From the NCBI GenBank assembly GCA_947561395.2, contig OX387184.1:24108766-24172765 (forward strand): a DNA stretch of 64,000 nt. The letters run 5' to 3'. Shown in pieces: positions 10,873 through 22,759 of this stretch. The translations under genes and the position numbers were made by a program. The stretch is from Buxus sempervirens (Eukaryota; Streptophyta; Magnoliopsida; Buxales; Buxaceae). The notes under the pieces were generated by a model. It ran no database searches and was not told the origin of the DNA. It was given only the letters and a program-made list of their open reading frames with translations. Numbering within the stretch: the first letter of the stretch is position 1; the number at the start of each line of letters is the position of its first letter.

Positions 10873-13626
10873 ATGGCGGACGATAACCCTAATGACTTGA
10901 ATCTGTTCGTCGACGGTGAAGATGGTCCTGTTCTCGGTCCATGCACAGATGAAGATACGGAAGAGGCCCCAAAGGTCCTGCACTCTTCTTACCACTTGAT
11001 CGGCGCCTCTGATCCTGTGAGGTGGGGTAATCTGATTACTCTTCCTCGTTCCTGGCCTAAGTGTTCCCTTGAGTGGAACAAATGGGTTGAACGGTTACGG
11101 CCTTATCATATGGAGACCTGGGTTAGGCTCGGGTTGGCGGAGATAATCTTCTATTCCACCTTCTATATTCCCTTCAACCCTATTTTACTTGGGGTGGCCT
11201 CGTTTTCTGGTGTCGGGGTTCCAATACCTTCTCTTTCTGTCACGGTCCCATGACTCCCACACTCTTAGACGTTTGCTGTATCACTGGCCTTTCCGTTCTC
11301 GGGGAAGAGATAGATTCTAGTTTATCTCTTTTCCCGTCTTCTGTTTTCAGCACTGCTCATGCTTCTTCTGCTTTCGACACCTTCGTTCGTGCTGAGCGAG
11401 TTTCAAATACTGATAGTCCTCCCTCCTTTCAAGAACATTGTTCTTTCTTGCTGTTTCTCCTTTGCCATTTTTTCTGCTGTGGCCCATCTGCTCAGATGGT
11501 AAAGGAGTTTGCCGATATTGCGGTAGCCCTTGCCCATGGTCGCCGTCTGGCTTTAGCCCCTTTCTTTCTCAGCCAGGTCTATCGTGGTTTACATAGTCTG
11601 TCCTCCGGCCGATTAGGGGTTGCCAGTGGCCCTCTTTGGTTCTTACAATTCTGGTTTTACGAATACTTCCCCGGCTTTTTCTGTGCAGCCGTAGATAACC
11701 CTTTCCCTGATTATTACTATGCCGGCCGTCGCTGGCTTACCGCGACGCCTATGCAATTGTCTTTTAGGGCTGTTCTTGATTTCTTCCTGGTGGGTATACA
11801 GGAAGATGATCCTCCTTTATTTCATCGCTTTTCCTTAGAACAATTTCATGGGTCTCCTCTTTATGCCGCCATCAATTCTTCTCCAGAGGCTCGCCGACGT
11901 GCTACGGCTAGTTTTCTTATTTCCCGGGAGCTTCCTTTTGGCTTGCATAACCGAGATGCTCCTGCCACTTCTAGAAGAGAAGGAGTAGAAATATATCTGC
12001 CGCATTTCGTCAGTCGGCAGCTTGGTTATGGCCAAGGCATTCCTCTTGTGGTGTTTCCATCTACCAATGGTGGCTGTCGATCAGTCTTGAGCCCTAGTTA
12101 TCTGTCATTAGCAACTTGCCGGTTTCGCGATCTTTCTGATCGTTTCCGCAACTATCCTCTTCCCCGGGAATCCTTAGTCGAACCTTCCTTTCGTAGATGG
12201 TGGGCTCAGCTTTACTCTGACTTTGTCCGGCTTGATGCAGAGTCATATACTGCGCTTTTTCGACCGAATGCGGCCGATATAGCGAGTATAGGCAAACTCC
12301 GTGGGTATTATGAGGCCCGTTACCCAGGTAACTTTCTTTTATGTTCTTGTAAATTGATTCTCTCTATTTGGTCGCGTCTGACTTTCTTTTTCTCTATTAG
12401 ATGATCATCGATCCTCCAACGTGAAGGGTAAGAAAAAGAAAGCTGAGACGACGGTCACCTTCAGCTGGAGGCGACCTTCCAAGGCTTCTGCCAGTCGGAG
12501 CAACCCTTCCTCCAAACAGTCGCCACTAAAAAAACGGAAGATTGGTGAGGTATCGGATGGTCGTACTTACGTCACTCGCTCTAGCTTGCGACTTCGGGTT
12601 CAGCATCCGGATGAACATGTCGTCGTGGCTGATGATTCTTCGGACGAGGAAGAAGATATTGATTTATCTCGTCCTCAGCATGGGCCTCCCGTTCATTCTG
12701 GAAGCAGTGGTAGATCATCTCCCATGCCGATTCCTCCCCGTGCATTTCATTATGTTAGTCCCTCATCTCGTCTTCCAACGAATTCTGTTTCTTCCATGGC
12801 CGACCCATCGCCTAGCGCGTGTAGGCAGATTCCTCCCATTCCTTCTCCTGGTCTTGATGAAGCTGGCACGTCTCCTTCCTCTGGTAATGTTTTATCGGAT
12901 TCCTCCTCCGATGAATTACCTGATGATCAAAAAGTCTCGGTGGCCAATGATGATAACTTTAGACCTCTTCCCGGCACTTGCTTTGGATTTGTCAGATCAT
13001 GTTTCATGGAGATAGATCTTTGTCTCACCTCTCCAGAATTTCATGACCTTCGTCCAGCTTTTCTTTCAGGATTCGACAGTCGTGACGAACTCCGCTCTTT
13101 AGTTCTTCGTCGACCTGAAGATCTCTCTGATGATGAGCTGTCTGCGCTCCGATTGCTAATATGTCGTGCGACGGTAACTAATCCTCATGGGGATCCTACG
13201 ACTGAAAGTCGACTAATGTCCATGCCCGGGTTCTACAACACCGTACCGCGACTCCGAGAAGCTATGGATTATCTTCGTTCTATCAATATCCGATGTTCCG
13301 ACTTTCGCTAAGAAATCCATGAGGTGTTCGGTTATCATCGTCAGCTGGAAGCTTTGCGGTGGACTCTCGGTGTCAACCTTCTCAATCAGGTTTCTGTTGC
13401 TGATAGTCCATCGGCCGCTAATTTGACCGAATTATCTCGACTCCAATCTGAGGAGCAATGTCTTAAAGAATCTATCAAGGCTCAGTGGATGCTGGTCGAG
13501 TCAAGCCGTCATCGCTTGGAGGAGCATATGCAAGATGAAAGAGAAATGGAGGTACGCCGGGCCGAGATGCAATTCTTGTTGGAGCGGGCCAAGTATGATC
13601 ATGCCCGATTTAAAACTTGGTTTTGA
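10873..13626 (+). CDS. E1 antisense gene set 2: second plant mobile domain protein plus coiled-coil tail (fossil)
   Basis: A second antisense set directly follows the first, with the same plan but clearly diverged sequence. It starts at ATG 10873 (MADDNPNDLNLF), continues through the PMD-type motif MTPTLLDVCCITGLSVLGEE, the FLSQVYRGLH and GPLWFLQFW blocks shared with set 1, a basic and Ser-rich linker (KGKKKKAETT at about 12424, KKRKIGE at about 12530), and a C-terminal coiled coil (13324-13626). Set 1 has GPLWFLQFWPYHYFP at the equivalent position against GPLWFLQFWFYEYFP here, so the two are anciently duplicated paralogues. The set is broken in places. Function unknown. Confidence 0.6.
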
Positions 13627-14455
13627 GGGGTAAGATCTTTTTAAACAATTATACCGTTTGTTCGGTATTCACTTTTTGATGATAATGCCATATGGTTGGC
13701 ATTTTAAACTTCATTCAGCTGATTTCTCGGCCTTTTATTTAAACGGTAGTTTTTTGCATGTTTTTGGATGCGTAACATACTCGTTTTATTTCATATCTAC
13801 TGCTCGTTATGGAAAGACTAAAACTTGAAATAAGAACAAACAAAATGTATTTATTTCAACATTGATCTTTCATACAATCAAAGCCGAGCTCTTCCGGCTC
13901 TTTCATATAACTAAGGCCAGATGTTTCAGCCGGGGCCTGATAATACAGCCGGGGCCGGTATGCCCCTGAAATTGCTCCGCACGCCAATCATGGATGGTGT
14001 TAGCGAGGGGCAATTTAATCAAAGGGGCCAGAGGAAAGAGGGAGGGATGGCGACTACTCCGACCGGCGTAAATGTTGGTCGGAGGAGAGAACTCTCGTCT
14101 CTACCCAGAACTCGGTGGGAGAAGACCTACCGTGATGGGGTCAGCGAGAGTGGAGCCGCCTTTTCCGATCCCGCCCATTCTCATGAAGTCATCGGCCTTG
14201 TTGACTTCTTCTTCTCCGATCGTCTCCGTCGTCGGTCCTTGATCTTTCGCCATTTCTTCTCTGCTTCCCTTTCTTGAAAGAATGGCGAGCATTGCCTTAG
14301 TATTTATAGACTGATCGTTAGAAAGAAGATCAATGGGTTTGAGCGGATCTCGAAGAGATTTCCTATTGTAGTCTAATCCGCACCGTATGTCGGCGCTTTG
14401 ATTTGACAATGCCATTTATTTGGCGTTGCAGGTACCGAGCAGTAGATATTTTATT
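13627..14455. other. E1 spacer between antisense genes and pol
   Basis: AT-rich at 13627-13870, which could hold the 3' end of the antisense transcript, then a GC-richer block with several short unsupported frames on both strands. No recognisable protein. Confidence 0.5.
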
Positions 14456-17400
14456 TTATTCCTGATTTTCCTCAGGTTGGTTATTGATTTCGCGGCTTTC
14501 CCATAGAGTGGGAAAATACCGTTTCAAAAACTGGCCGTTGATAATCTTCTTTTCTTGGCCATCTAATGACTGTATATGGTATGCCCCCCGGGCAATACCT
14601 TGCTGACTTGTAATGGTCCTTCCCATATGGGGGACCATTTTCCATATAAGGAATCTTTTTTCCCTATTGGCAGAAGGGTTTTCCACACCAAATCTCCTTG
14701 AGCGAATGATTTGTGTTTTACTCGGCGGTTATAGGATCTTGCAATCCTTTGCTTGAGGGCTTTCTGCCGATCTAGGGCTAGCCTCCTCATCTCTCCCAAG
14801 TCTTCTAATTCAACTAACATTGCTTCCTTGTAATCCTTGGGAGTGAAATTATTCTGAATAGCCACCCTCAACGATTTGACCGTGATCTCGGCTGGAATAA
14901 CTGCCTCATGACCGAAGGTTAAAGCAAAAGGGGTAGTTCCAATAGACGTCTTGTAAGACATTCGATACGCCCACAATGCTTCAGATAGGAGTTTATGCCA
15001 ACTTCTTGGCTTATCTTCAATCATCTTTCTCAGAATATTTTTCAACACTTTGTTCGTTGCTTCAGCTTGTCCATTTGCCTGTGCGTAATAAGGTGTAGAT
15101 TGAATCATTCTGATGCAATATGTTTTGGCAAATTCAGTCACTTCTTGTCCTACAAAAACGGTGCCTGAATCGGTCGTGATGGTTTCGGGGATACCGTATC
15201 TGTGAATTATCTGCTCCCTGATAAACTCAATCACATCCGATTGTTCCACTTTTTTCAAAGGTTTGGCTTCCACCCATTTGGTGAAGTAATCGGTGGCTAC
15301 TATGATGAAGTTGTGTAGACCAGTCGAAGGAGGATACACTTTTCCAATTAAATCCATTGCCCAACCTCTGAAGGGCCATGGCTTGACTATTGTTTGCAAT
15401 TCGAATGCCGGTACCCTTTGAACTGGTCCATGTTTCTGACATTCCTGACATCCTACAGCGAACATCTGACAATCTTTCAAGATTGACGGCCAGTAATAAC
15501 CATGCCGACGTAATAACCATCGCATCTTGATTCCTGCTTGGTGTGCGCTACAGATCCCTTCGTGCACTTCGGCCATTATTAACATGGCTTCTGTTGGGTT
15601 GACACATCTAAGTGGGATGTCCTCAATACTCTTTTTGTATAACTCATCACCCAGAATGAAATAGTTGGCAGCTTTCCTTTTGGTCGATCTGCTAGTCTTT
15701 ATAGTAGGATCTTTAAGATATCCCCAGATCTCACCTCTCCAATCCTGTCGTATTGTCTGGTTGCAACATGCCAGTGAATCCACCAGAAATGGTCTTTTCT
15801 CGGAGTTGGGGAGAGATTGTATGGTCACCGTTCTGACTGAATCGCGCAGCCTGAGTTCGGATGCCAACTGGGCCAGTTCATTAGCTTGGTAGTTTTCCTT
15901 CCTTGGCCGATGTTCGAATTCAATTCTATTGAACTGCTGGGCCAAGAATCTCGCCCTTCGCAGCAACAGTACTAATGACTCGCTATTGCAGTTATATATG
16001 CCCTCCATTTGCTTCAAGACGAGTTGGGAATCCCCAACAATATTGACCGCTCGAGCACCCATTTCCCATATAATTTCCAACCCTATAATTGTAGCTTCAA
16101 ACTCTGCTTGATTATTTGTGGACAATTCTTCAAGTTGAAATGCATGTTCGTGCTTATCGCCGGTTGGTGAGGTTATTACTACTCCGATCCTAGAAGCAAA
16201 ATCTGTTTTTGAGCCATCAAATTCCAGCGTCCAAGGTTGGAATTCGGCATAGCAAAAACTGGCATGAAATACTGGGATATCCAATTCTTTTTCTTGTACA
16301 CTAGATGGATGATCGGCCAAAAAATCGGCCAATGCTTGCCCTTTTACCGCTTTTTGCGGTACATATTTGAAGTCGAACTCCATCAGAGTCAGGGTCCATT
16401 TTCCGAGTCTACCACTCACCATGGGCTGAGTGAGCATGTACTTGACCACATCAGTGGCTGCTATTACAAAAATTTCTTTGGCCGACAGGAGATAATGTCG
16501 TAATTTGGTAGCTGCATAATAGAGTGTGAGACACAACTTCTCTAGATTAGTGTACCTTTCTTCCACTGGAGTCAGGAATCTGCTAAGGTAATAAATGGCC
16601 TGCTCATATCCTTGATCATTCTCTTGGGCCAACAAGACTCCAACTGATTCGCTCGCAGCTGCTATATAAAGCTTTAGCGGCCGTTCTTTTGAAGGTGGCA
16701 CCAAGACCGGTGGTGTTGCCAAATACTGTTTAATGCCTTCAAAAGCGGCTTGATGGTCCTCATTCCAAATAAACTCTTCAGTATTCTTGATCTTCAATAA
16801 TGGGGATAGGACCCTGATCCTTCCGGCCAGGTTTGAAATGAATCTTCTCAAGAAATTCACCTGGCCGATCAACCTTTGTAGCTGTTTCTTATTGGCTGGT
16901 GGCTTGGCTTCTATGACCGACTTTGCCTTATTTTTGTCGACCTCAATTCCTCTTTGATGCACGAGAAAGCCTAGGAAATTTCCGGCCGATACACCAAAAG
17001 CACACTTTAACGGATTCATTTTCAAGCTGTACTTACGAAGTCGCTCAAAAACCCGCTTCAAATGCTGCAAGTGGTCTGTTTCGGTCTGAGATTTTATCAC
17101 CACATCGTCAATATACACCTCAAGTATTTGACCGATCATATCATGGAAGATAAGATTCATTGCCCTTTGATAGGTTGCGCCAGTATTTTTCAATCTGAAG
17201 GGCATAACTACCCAACAATAAGTTCCTAATGCTCTAGGGCACCGAAACGCCGTTTTAGCTACATCATCTTCGGCAATAAAGATTTGATTATATCCGGAGT
17301 GGCCGTCCATAAATGACAAAAATTTATGCCGTAATGCATTATCAACTAAGAGATCTGCGATCGGCATTGGATATTCGTCCTTGGGCGTTGCAGAATTCAG

Positions 17401-18030
17401 ATTGCGGAAATCAATACATACCCTGATTTGACCATTCTTTTTGATTACAAGTACAACGTTTGAAAGCCACTCGGCGTATCGTATTGGCCTAATGAACCCG
17501 GCTGATAAAAGTCGTTCTATTTCAACCTTTACTTTACATACCACGTCGTCACCCATCCTCCTTGAAGGTTGTCTGAATGGTTTAAATTCTGGCTTGATAG
17601 GGAGCCTGTGTTCTACCATTTTTCGGTCCAATCCTGGCATTTCTTGGTAAGTCCAGGCGAAACAGTCCGAATATTCGGCCAACAATTGTCTCATTTCTTG
17701 TCTGACCGAAGGTGGTAGTAACTTACTTATGAAAACAGGCTTTTGTTCCGCCTCTGTCCCCAGGTTGATTTCTTCTAATGGATCTTGGGTATCTACCTTC
17801 AGGTCTTCTAATTTGGCTGGTGCTGCTTGTAGGTCGGCGAGAGTAATCTCATCCCGGTCTTGTACCCTTTCATCTTCTTGTTCATTAATGAATTCGGCCG
17901 AGTTTATCATTATCTCGCCGTTTTCCAGCCATTCCTGTTCCTGCTGCAATTTCCCTATCTTTTCTTCCTGCATGTAAGCCGTCATCTTTCTTAAAACGGC
18001 TTCTGCGACTTCTGATGGTTTAACCATCAT
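14456..18030 (-). CDS. E1 pol region: RT, RNase H, second RNase H, integrase (fossil)
   Basis: A long reverse-strand coding region. Domains in order: reverse transcriptase with VCIDFRNLN, FLSFMDGHSGYNQI and the active-site YIDDVVIKS; gypsy RNase H; a connecting region; a second, archaeal-type RNase H beginning WTLEFDGSKTD with STNNQAEFEA and VGDSQLV; then integrase with an HHCC-type zinc finger (HQAGIKMR.., CQECQKHG), a DDE core (AMDLIG, TTDSGTVF, NGQAEATNKV) and the C-terminal SLYGKWSPIWEGP block. The tandem RNase H arrangement is diagnostic of the Tat lineage. Largely open, with about one or two breaks. Confidence 0.92.
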
Positions 18031-20122
18031 TTGGTAGTTCTTTGAGTTCGGCGATTGCGGCTACCTCTGTAATCTGTAGTTGCGCCGTTTGTAGTATAGC
18101 CGAACTTGAAGTGATCGGCTGCCCATTCTTGTCATATCCACTAAATGAAATTGGTTTTACCCCTTCGTTATAAAGGGATGCATGTGCGGCGTTGGAATCT
18201 ACGGCAAATGGCCGCTGGTCGGCTTTTACTTCTTCGGTCTTGCCATCCTTCCAAAACAGCAACGATTGGTGCAAAGAAGATGGTACGCATTTGTTCGAAT
18301 GGATCCAATCTCTTCCCAGCAATGCGTTGTATCCGGCGGATGATTCAATTACGAAGAATGCCGTAAGAGATTGCCGTGTCCCAACCGTTAGTTCGATTGG
18401 GAGGATTCCTCTAGTTCTTGTAATACCTCCTGCAAAGTTAGTGACCGTGATCTTGGAAGAAATTAAATCCGAATAAGACTTACCTAATTTCTTCAATGTG
18501 GAGATTGGGATGAAATTTATTGCTGCCCCATTATCAATTAAAACTCTATTGATAGGGATCCCTTTCATGTGCGCCTTTATAAATAAAGGTTTCAGATGTT
18601 GAGTGATGGTTAAGGATGGTTCAACGAAACATACCTCTCCCACCAGACCGATTTTGTCACCATCGGCCGGTTTCTGGTCTTTTTTCTCTTCTTCGAGATG
18701 TTCCGGATCAATCACATACAAAGCTACTGGGTCTTCCTCCTCCTGGATCTCCTCTAACCGTGGTAACTCCATGCTGGCCCCAAAAGTCATAGGTAAAGTG
18801 AGGACCATGTGGCAGTCAAGTGGTATTGGGGGCATTCGGCCGAAACAAATTTCAGCTATTGATGCATCTGCACTCAGAGGAGGTTGACTCAGTGACTCAC
18901 TGATCTCGTCTTTCGGAGTTTTGAGCGTCAATTCCTCCGTTATTTCTACCGTAGAAGGAGTTGAGATCCTGCTATATTCTGTTAACAATTGTTCAACTAA
19001 AAATTGTTCTCCTTCTCCTCCGGCGAAATTGTCCGTCAATTTCTCGTCCGAAACCAGCCTTTCGGTCACTGCATTGGAATTGTGTTCGGGCGTAGTATTT
19101 GGAGCGATTGGTGAATCGGGTGGGCTCTTTTTGAGCCTTTGTGGTTTCGGAATGCGCCTTTTGGCAACAAACCTAGACGACCAATATGGCTCGGATGATC
19201 CAGTACTCTGTTCCTGGTATCGTCTCTTAGCTTGCTGTCGCTGCCAGCGTCGCTTCTGCGTTCTGGTCAGTTCTGCGATACTTGCCTGCGCATGGAAAGG
19301 AAATTTAGGATGAGTCAATCTTTTCCAGTGACCATCCTGAATAATAGGTGGTTTTACCATCCTGGGTTTGACCCTGTTTACCATCCTATATTGTTCGTGA
19401 GTCATGTAGCCGCTATCCCTAGCGGAGCTATAGGTGGCTGCCGTCCTTGTCGGCGAGCCTACTTGTCTTCCAGAAGTTAAGTACAAGGGTCTCTTGCCCC
19501 CCTGAGTGTGGCGTGCATCTTCATACTTGACGGATTTCCCTTTGTACTGGGAATACCGGTATTCTGCTATCACGTTTTGCTTGCAGTCTTGGCAAAGGAG
19601 GCCTGGTGACATTTCTATTTTCTCCGGAATCTTGCATGATGTATCTTTATTAACGGAAGAATCCTCTGAGGATTTAGCAACCGTTTCCGGTCGCTTTTTG
19701 GTTGTAGCTTGATTGGAAGACAATTCAGAAGGAACCGAAGCCAATTTCTTTGTTGTTTTTTCATCGAGGTCTTGCTTCCTGTCTTCTTCGATCATGGGTT
19801 CGCGTCTGGACTTATGCCACCATTCACCCCAGATTTCACCTCTCCTTTCTTGACGCCATGACCGTCCTTGTGTAGGTGGATACCACCAATGGTTTCTTGG
19901 CCGTAAATTCACCTGGTTTTGTACTGGTTGTGCTGTTTTCCCCCATTTCCCTGATGAGGATCCATCCAGGTCGATTTTAACTGCTGGAGTGCGTTTTGGC
20001 AAACCAATGGTAACCATATTCACCGACACCTCTTTAGGGAATGGTTGTGTGTCAACCTGCATCTTCTCTTTGTCGGTTTCTGCAAACTTCAGGAGCCCTT
20101 TATCAATATTCTCCTGTATCAC
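18020..20122 (-). CDS. E1 gag C-terminal part and protease (fossil)
   Basis: Reverse-strand frame of about 700 residues with no ATG of its own. It begins directly at the end of an LTR copy (20123) and therefore represents only the later part of gag. The aspartic protease follows near residues 530-640, with the motif VLIDNGAAINFIP and the later LLGRDWIH block. The long Ser/Pro/Lys-rich middle is typical of the Tat gag-protease linker. It overlaps the pol frame slightly, consistent with the readthrough or frameshift expression used by such families. Confidence 0.85.
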   Translation of the reverse strand: MIQENIDKGLLKFAETDKEKMQVDTQPFPKEVSVNMVTIGLPKRTPAVKIDLDGSSSGKWGKTAQPVQNQVNLRPRNHWWYPPTQGRSWRQERRGEIWGEWWHKSRREPMIEEDRKQDLDEKTTKKLASVPSELSSNQATTKKRPETVAKSSEDSSVNKDTSCKIPEKIEMSPGLLCQDCKQNVIAEYRYSQYKGKSVKYEDARHTQGGKRPLYLTSGRQVGSPTRTAATYSSARDSGYMTHEQYRMVNRVKPRMVKPPIIQDGHWKRLTHPKFPFHAQASIAELTRTQKRRWQRQQAKRRYQEQSTGSSEPYWSSRFVAKRRIPKPQRLKKSPPDSPIAPNTTPEHNSNAVTERLVSDEKLTDNFAGGEGEQFLVEQLLTEYSRISTPSTVEITEELTLKTPKDEISESLSQPPLSADASIAEICFGRMPPIPLDCHMVLTLPMTFGASMELPRLEEIQEEEDPVALYVIDPEHLEEEKKDQKPADGDKIGLVGEVCFVEPSLTITQHLKPLFIKAHMKGIPINRVLIDNGAAINFIPISTLKKLGKSYSDLISSKITVTNFAGGITRTRGILPIELTVGTRQSLTAFFVIESSAGYNALLGRDWIHSNKCVPSSLHQSLLFWKDGKTEEVKADQRPFAVDSNAAHASLYNEGVKPISFSGYDKNGQPITSSSAILQTAQLQITEVAAIAELKELPNDG

Positions 20123-21220
20123 TGTTTACACCCTATATAACCGACGGATAAAAGAAGGACACGTGGAGCCTAGGTGGCTTAGGTAGGCCATGACATCAAG
20201 GCACGTAGGCTTTGAATGGTTGAGCAGGCCACGTCAGCACGCATACAGAAGAATGCGGTTCGAGCCACGCAAGCCAATACGACAAAACCACAAATATCAG
20301 AAGATCGTGCCATCGGCCGTTCCAGAATAAAACTATTTTAAGATCATGGCCGGGCGGTTATCATTCTGAAACAGAGAACTGAAGATGACCAACCGCCATG
20401 AAGATCGTGCAAGAGTAGGACGTTGAGCAACCGTCAAGGATCGGCTATAAAAGGCATCAATTCGAAGAGCTCAAGGACACAATCCACACAACCGCAACCA
20501 GTTATTATATTATTTTGATCATCCGTGATCCTTTATCCCCTCTAATACAGAAGGATAAACTAGGACTTCTGTCACTGCTTCCAGTCGCAGTGACATCTTC
20601 GACCCCTCTTTACTCCGACTAACGCCAGAATCCTGCCACCGGAGAGTAAGTTGAGGCCGCCTCTGACTCGCAGTTCTGTCCTTACAGAATCCCGAGCAGC
20701 CGGTCCCGAGACTCGCTCTGTTCACGCCAGGTGACTCATGTATTTTCGGGTAAGCAGCAATCCAAGGTGAACCCCCTGAACTGGCTTTGTTAGCAGCCGC
20801 CCCCTTCCTCCTGCCCTTATACCCGATTACGGCTATAAGACCAGGACAGGCCGGTCCTGCGAGCCCTGTCAGTTTTCTTTTTTACTTTTGTTTCCCTTTT
20901 GAGGATTATCTGTTGTCGCTTTCGGCTATTCGGCCGATTTAATAATAAAGGATTTGTGTACCATTAGTTGCTTTCGCTTTCGAACACTTACAAGAACCCA
21001 AAACGAAGACCGAACCCCTAGTCTTCATACCATCGCCTGACCGATTTTATTACAGGTGACTTGCAGTACGACTGAACCGATCCTGGTTCAGATTCGGAAC
21101 AGGTGCCCGGGGTCAGGAATCGACTCGAAAATCATTGTATCAAACGATACTGGCACGCCCGCGTAGAGACACATCACCACCTTCGACATGTGTCCACACC
21201 GGCCCATTTTTGGAGCAACA
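20123..21220 (+). repeat. extra E1 LTR copy inside the gag region, opposite orientation
   Basis: Full-length 1098-bp LTR (TGTTTACACC...GGAGCAACA) in plus orientation, opposite to the two terminal LTRs. It contains a TATA box (TATAAAAG at about 20446). The 5-mer GTGAT adjoins its left edge (as ATCAC, 20118-20122) and also adjoins the neighbouring LTR at 22755-22759, marking the target duplication of a nested LTR insertion. Confidence 0.9.
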
Positions 21221-21228
21221 TCCCTTTT

Positions 21229-21247
21229 TGGCATGCCCGGTGGGACC
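21229..21247 (+). promoter_or_regulatory. probable primer-binding region of E1
   Basis: TGGCATGCCCGGTGGGACC follows the LTR end by 8 nt, in the position and with the TGG start expected of a tRNA primer site. I cannot assign the tRNA by eye. Confidence 0.5.
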
Positions 21248-21269
21248 ATTAGTGTTTGAAAGAGCACTA

Positions 21270-22754
21270 ATGGCGGCAAGAAGAAGTACTCGGCATGCTG
21301 AAAATGCAGTGCCAGAGGAACCTGCCGAATCTCAGGTAAATCCTCTTTATGCTTCAGAAGTCCCGGAAGAAGGACCTTCGAGTTCTCAGCCGGACCTTAA
21401 TGAGCGACTTATTCAGGCCATACAAGGTCTCAGCCAACAAATGGCAGGCTTTGGCCAGGGTATTAACAAAATCTCTTCTGATAATGGTAGAATCCTAGCG
21501 GTTTTACAGGAAGGTTTCTCTACAATGGCAAGACCGGTCATGATGGCCGAACGAGCCGAAACATCGGCTGCCGGATCAAATGCTCACGAAAGGATAAATA
21601 TCCCGGAGTAGCCACCGATCATAAACCTAGGTGTAAATGGCCGAAATGAACAGGCCAACACCACCGCTTTTAGGGGAGAAATACCTCCTGGTGTCCCAGT
21701 TCATCCTAATGTGCCTCCGATCGAGGTGCGGCTCATGGGACAGACGGAAGCGCAGGAGAACCATAGAGAAGATATTGGGGTAAGAAATATGGCCGTAAAC
21801 CGTAATTACATCCAAAATGTAATTCAAGAAATAATCGGAGATCAATATCACCAACGAATGACTAGGTGAGTTTATAGAAAACCTTACCCGGGTTGGATTG
21901 ACCAACAATTTGAATTCCCTAGGGGATACAAGATTCCCGAATTCACTTTGTTTTCAGGAGAAGGTCAACAATCTACCATTGAACACATTGGCCGATTTAC
22001 GGTTCAATGTGGAGAGGCGTCCGGTAATGATTTCCTTAGACTTAGACTATTTGGAAACTCATTGACCGGACAGGCCTTTACATGGTATATTACCTTACCG
22101 GCCAATTCAGTTACAAATTGGGGAATGATGGAAGAGAAATTCCACTCCCAATTTTATCGCACGGAGCCCGAAGTGACCATGGTTGATCTTGCTCGGTTAA
22201 GACAACAACCGGGGGAATCGGCCGATAAATATATTGCTCGCTTTAAATATATGAAAAACAAATGCCGAATTCTTTTACCAGAATCGGAATTTGCAAATTT
22301 GGCTTTAAACGGACTACACTTTGAACTTCGGAAGAAATTCGAAGGTGAACAGTTCGAAGACTTATTTGAGTTGTCGGCCAGAGCCACCAAATATGAATGG
22401 CTTTTGCAGGAAGACAACGAAAAGAAAGTCTCGTCTTACGGGTCTTATTACAAGGACCCGAACTTTGAATACGGAGTTGTAGAGGTCGTGGGAAAACAAT
22501 CAATTACCTGTCCGATTCTTATCCTAAAAACCAAGGATACAGAAGCAACAAAGGAGACAAGTACTTTTAGCCGAAATTATTCCTTTGACATAAATAAGAC
22601 GGCTGAAGTATTTGAATACCTTCTAAAACAAGGATTCTTCAGACTGACCAAAGACTATCCTTTTATCCCAGCCAATGTGGCGGCCAAGGGTAAAACTTGT
22701 AAATGGCACGGGGTGAAAACCCACGAAACTAATGAATGTACTGTGCTTCGCAAT
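21270..22754 (+). CDS. E1 gag N-terminal part, lying in reverse to the rest of the element (fossil)
   Basis: Starts at ATG 21270 (MAARRSTRHAENAVPEEP) after the primer region. The main block at 21948-22754 is a retrotransposon gag capsid-type domain: FTVQCGEASGNDFLRLRLF, then GQAFTWYITLPANSV, the MEEKFHSQFYRTEPEVTMVDL segment and QQPGESADKYIARFKYM. It runs on the plus strand, while the later gag, protease and pol lie on the minus strand. It lies between two LTR copies of opposite orientation, so the whole 1.5-kb segment is inverted relative to its element. Broken. Confidence 0.85.
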
Positions 22755-22759
22755 GTGAT

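Noticed and set aside
20123-21220. E1 LTR as another carrier of the 39-bp-phased dyads
   Set aside because: I looked for 9-7-9 dyads around the E1 TATA box and in its antisense promoter and saw none; only scattered CACGTG-like and GATCGTGC words.
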